The position numbers and the translations under genes were made by a program. A DNA stretch of 6,607 nt from an uncultured Mucilaginibacter sp. Lineage in GTDB: Bacteria; Bacteroidota; Bacteroidia; Sphingobacteriales; Sphingobacteriaceae. Every line of letters starts with the position of its first letter. Within the stretch, counting starts at the first letter, position 1. The DNA is taken from contig NZ_CAMLOV010000239.1 in assembly GCF_946481715.1 (NCBI RefSeq), forward strand, positions 1-6,607, written 5' to 3'. The notes beneath the pieces are model-generated. The model was given only the letters and a program-made list of their open reading frames with translations. It was not told where the DNA came from and did no database searches. Shown here one piece after another: positions 6,049 to 6,607 of this stretch.

Positions 6049-6607
6049 TTAGAAACTAACGTTTACGCCTAATGAGTAAGTCCGTGGTTTGCGGTAGTTG
6101 CCGCCAAACTGGCCATTCTCCTGTACCTCCGGGTCGAAACTTGGGTTAAACTTGGTGAAGGTGTACAGGTTGTTGCCCGAGAAATAAACCCGCAGGTTTG
6201 ATACACCTTTAATGGTTTGCGGCTTAAGCGTGTAACTCAAATTCACGTTTTGGATACGCAGGAACGAACCACTCTCGATATACCAATCCGATGCATAATT
6301 CACCCGGGTGGAGTTTACGCTTGGGTAAAGATTAGTAGGGTTATCCGGCGTCCAGCGTTGCAGTTGTGCGCTCGGCGTAAACTTCGAGAAGTTGAAAACA
6401 TCATTACCTTTTACGCCGTAAAGCTGGGCAGACAGGTCAAACCGGTTATATTTTAAACTGGTATTGAAGCTGTAAGTAAAATCGGGGTTAGGGTTACCGA
6501 TGATGTATTTACCATTTTGGCCAACAGGCAGCGGGCCGCCAGCAATGTATTTCAGGTCGCCTGCTTTTTGTACGGTGCCATCAACCGGTGATGTACCGCC
6601 GGTTTGC
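6049..6607 (-). CDS. SusC/RagA-family TonB-dependent outer membrane transporter, C-terminal part (5' end outside window)
   Basis: This is the last 185 codons and TAA stop of a SusC-type porin, which imports oligosaccharides across the outer membrane using TonB energy. The frame is open to the right edge, so the start, plug domain and most of the barrel (family length is about 1000 residues) are not visible. Family signatures seen, numbered from the first complete codon at 6606: GDLKY (16-20), IGNPNPDFTYSF (36-47), and SDWYIESGSFLRIQNVNLSY (106-125), the conserved stretch before the last strands. The protein ends YSLGVNVSF, a beta-strand with terminal Phe as expected for a BAM-inserted barrel. 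An apparent GTG start at 6303 is internal, because the conserved sequence continues upstream of it. The susD gene begins 18 bases after the stop, and the two proteins of such pairs form a complex in which SusD is the lid. The family is very sure; the substrate is inferred only from the GH26 downstream. Confidence 0.96.
   Translation of the reverse strand, partial: QTGGTSPVDGTVQKAGDLKYIAGGPLPVGQNGKYIIGNPNPDFTYSFNTSLKYNRFDLSAQLYGVKGNDVFNFSKFTPSAQLQRWTPDNPTNLYPSVNSTRVNYASDWYIESGSFLRIQNVNLSYTLKPQTIKGVSNLRVYFSGNNLYTFTKFNPSFDPEVQENGQFGGNYRKPRTYSLGVNVSF

Noticed and set aside
6049..6303. A separate small 84-residue gene at the right edge
   Set aside because: It is the C-terminal end of SusC; the same frame continues upstream to the window edge with SusC signature sequence.
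1..6607. CRISPR arrays, tRNA or rRNA genes, insertion sequences, attachment sites
   Set aside because: No spaced repeat series, cloverleaf pattern, transposase-like frame or terminal inverted repeats were seen.

Overview
This window is part of a polysaccharide utilisation locus (PUL) from a member of the Bacteroidota. The evidence is a SusC-SusD pair, several lipoproteins with Bacteroidota-style signal peptides, a periplasmic sensor built from Reg_prop propeller repeats, a TAnnTTTG-type -7 promoter element, and the absence of clear Shine-Dalgarno sequences. The moderate GC content and protein style suggest Sphingobacteriaceae (Mucilaginibacter or Pedobacter-like). That placement is inference.

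All genes lie on the minus strand, so transcription runs from the right edge to the left. In order they are: the C-terminal 185 residues of a SusC-type TonB-dependent transporter (6607-6049, 5' part outside the window); a complete SusD-type lipoprotein (6030-4525); a lipoprotein in the position of a surface glycan-binding protein (4517-3597); a GH26 glycoside hydrolase lipoprotein, probably an endo-beta-1,4-mannanase (best start 3440, end 2406); a strong intrinsic terminator (2380-2341); a 288-base intergenic region with a candidate promoter; and the sensor part of a hybrid two-component system (HTCS) regulator (2117-51), which continues past the left edge. SusC, SusD and the third gene are spaced by 18 and 7 bases and form one transcription unit. 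The GH26 gene follows after a 156-base gap that contains a stable hairpin.

The likely joint role is as follows. The surface GH26 cuts beta-mannan, SusD and the third lipoprotein hold the fragments, SusC imports them, and the HTCS senses an oligosaccharide in the periplasm and activates the operon. The mannan assignment rests only on the GH26 family. No GH130, epimerase, mannosidase or galactosidase is visible here.

The main anomaly is that the HTCS frame hits a stop at 53-51, just as its Y_Y_Y domain should begin. A one-base frame change at a run of six A (minus strand, 76-71) restores an open frame with Y_Y_Y-like sequence to the window edge. This is a frameshift mutation, a switchable homopolymer, or a sequence error. 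I found no CRISPR array, tRNA, rRNA or insertion sequence. Apart from this break, the window looks like a compact, conventional PUL.
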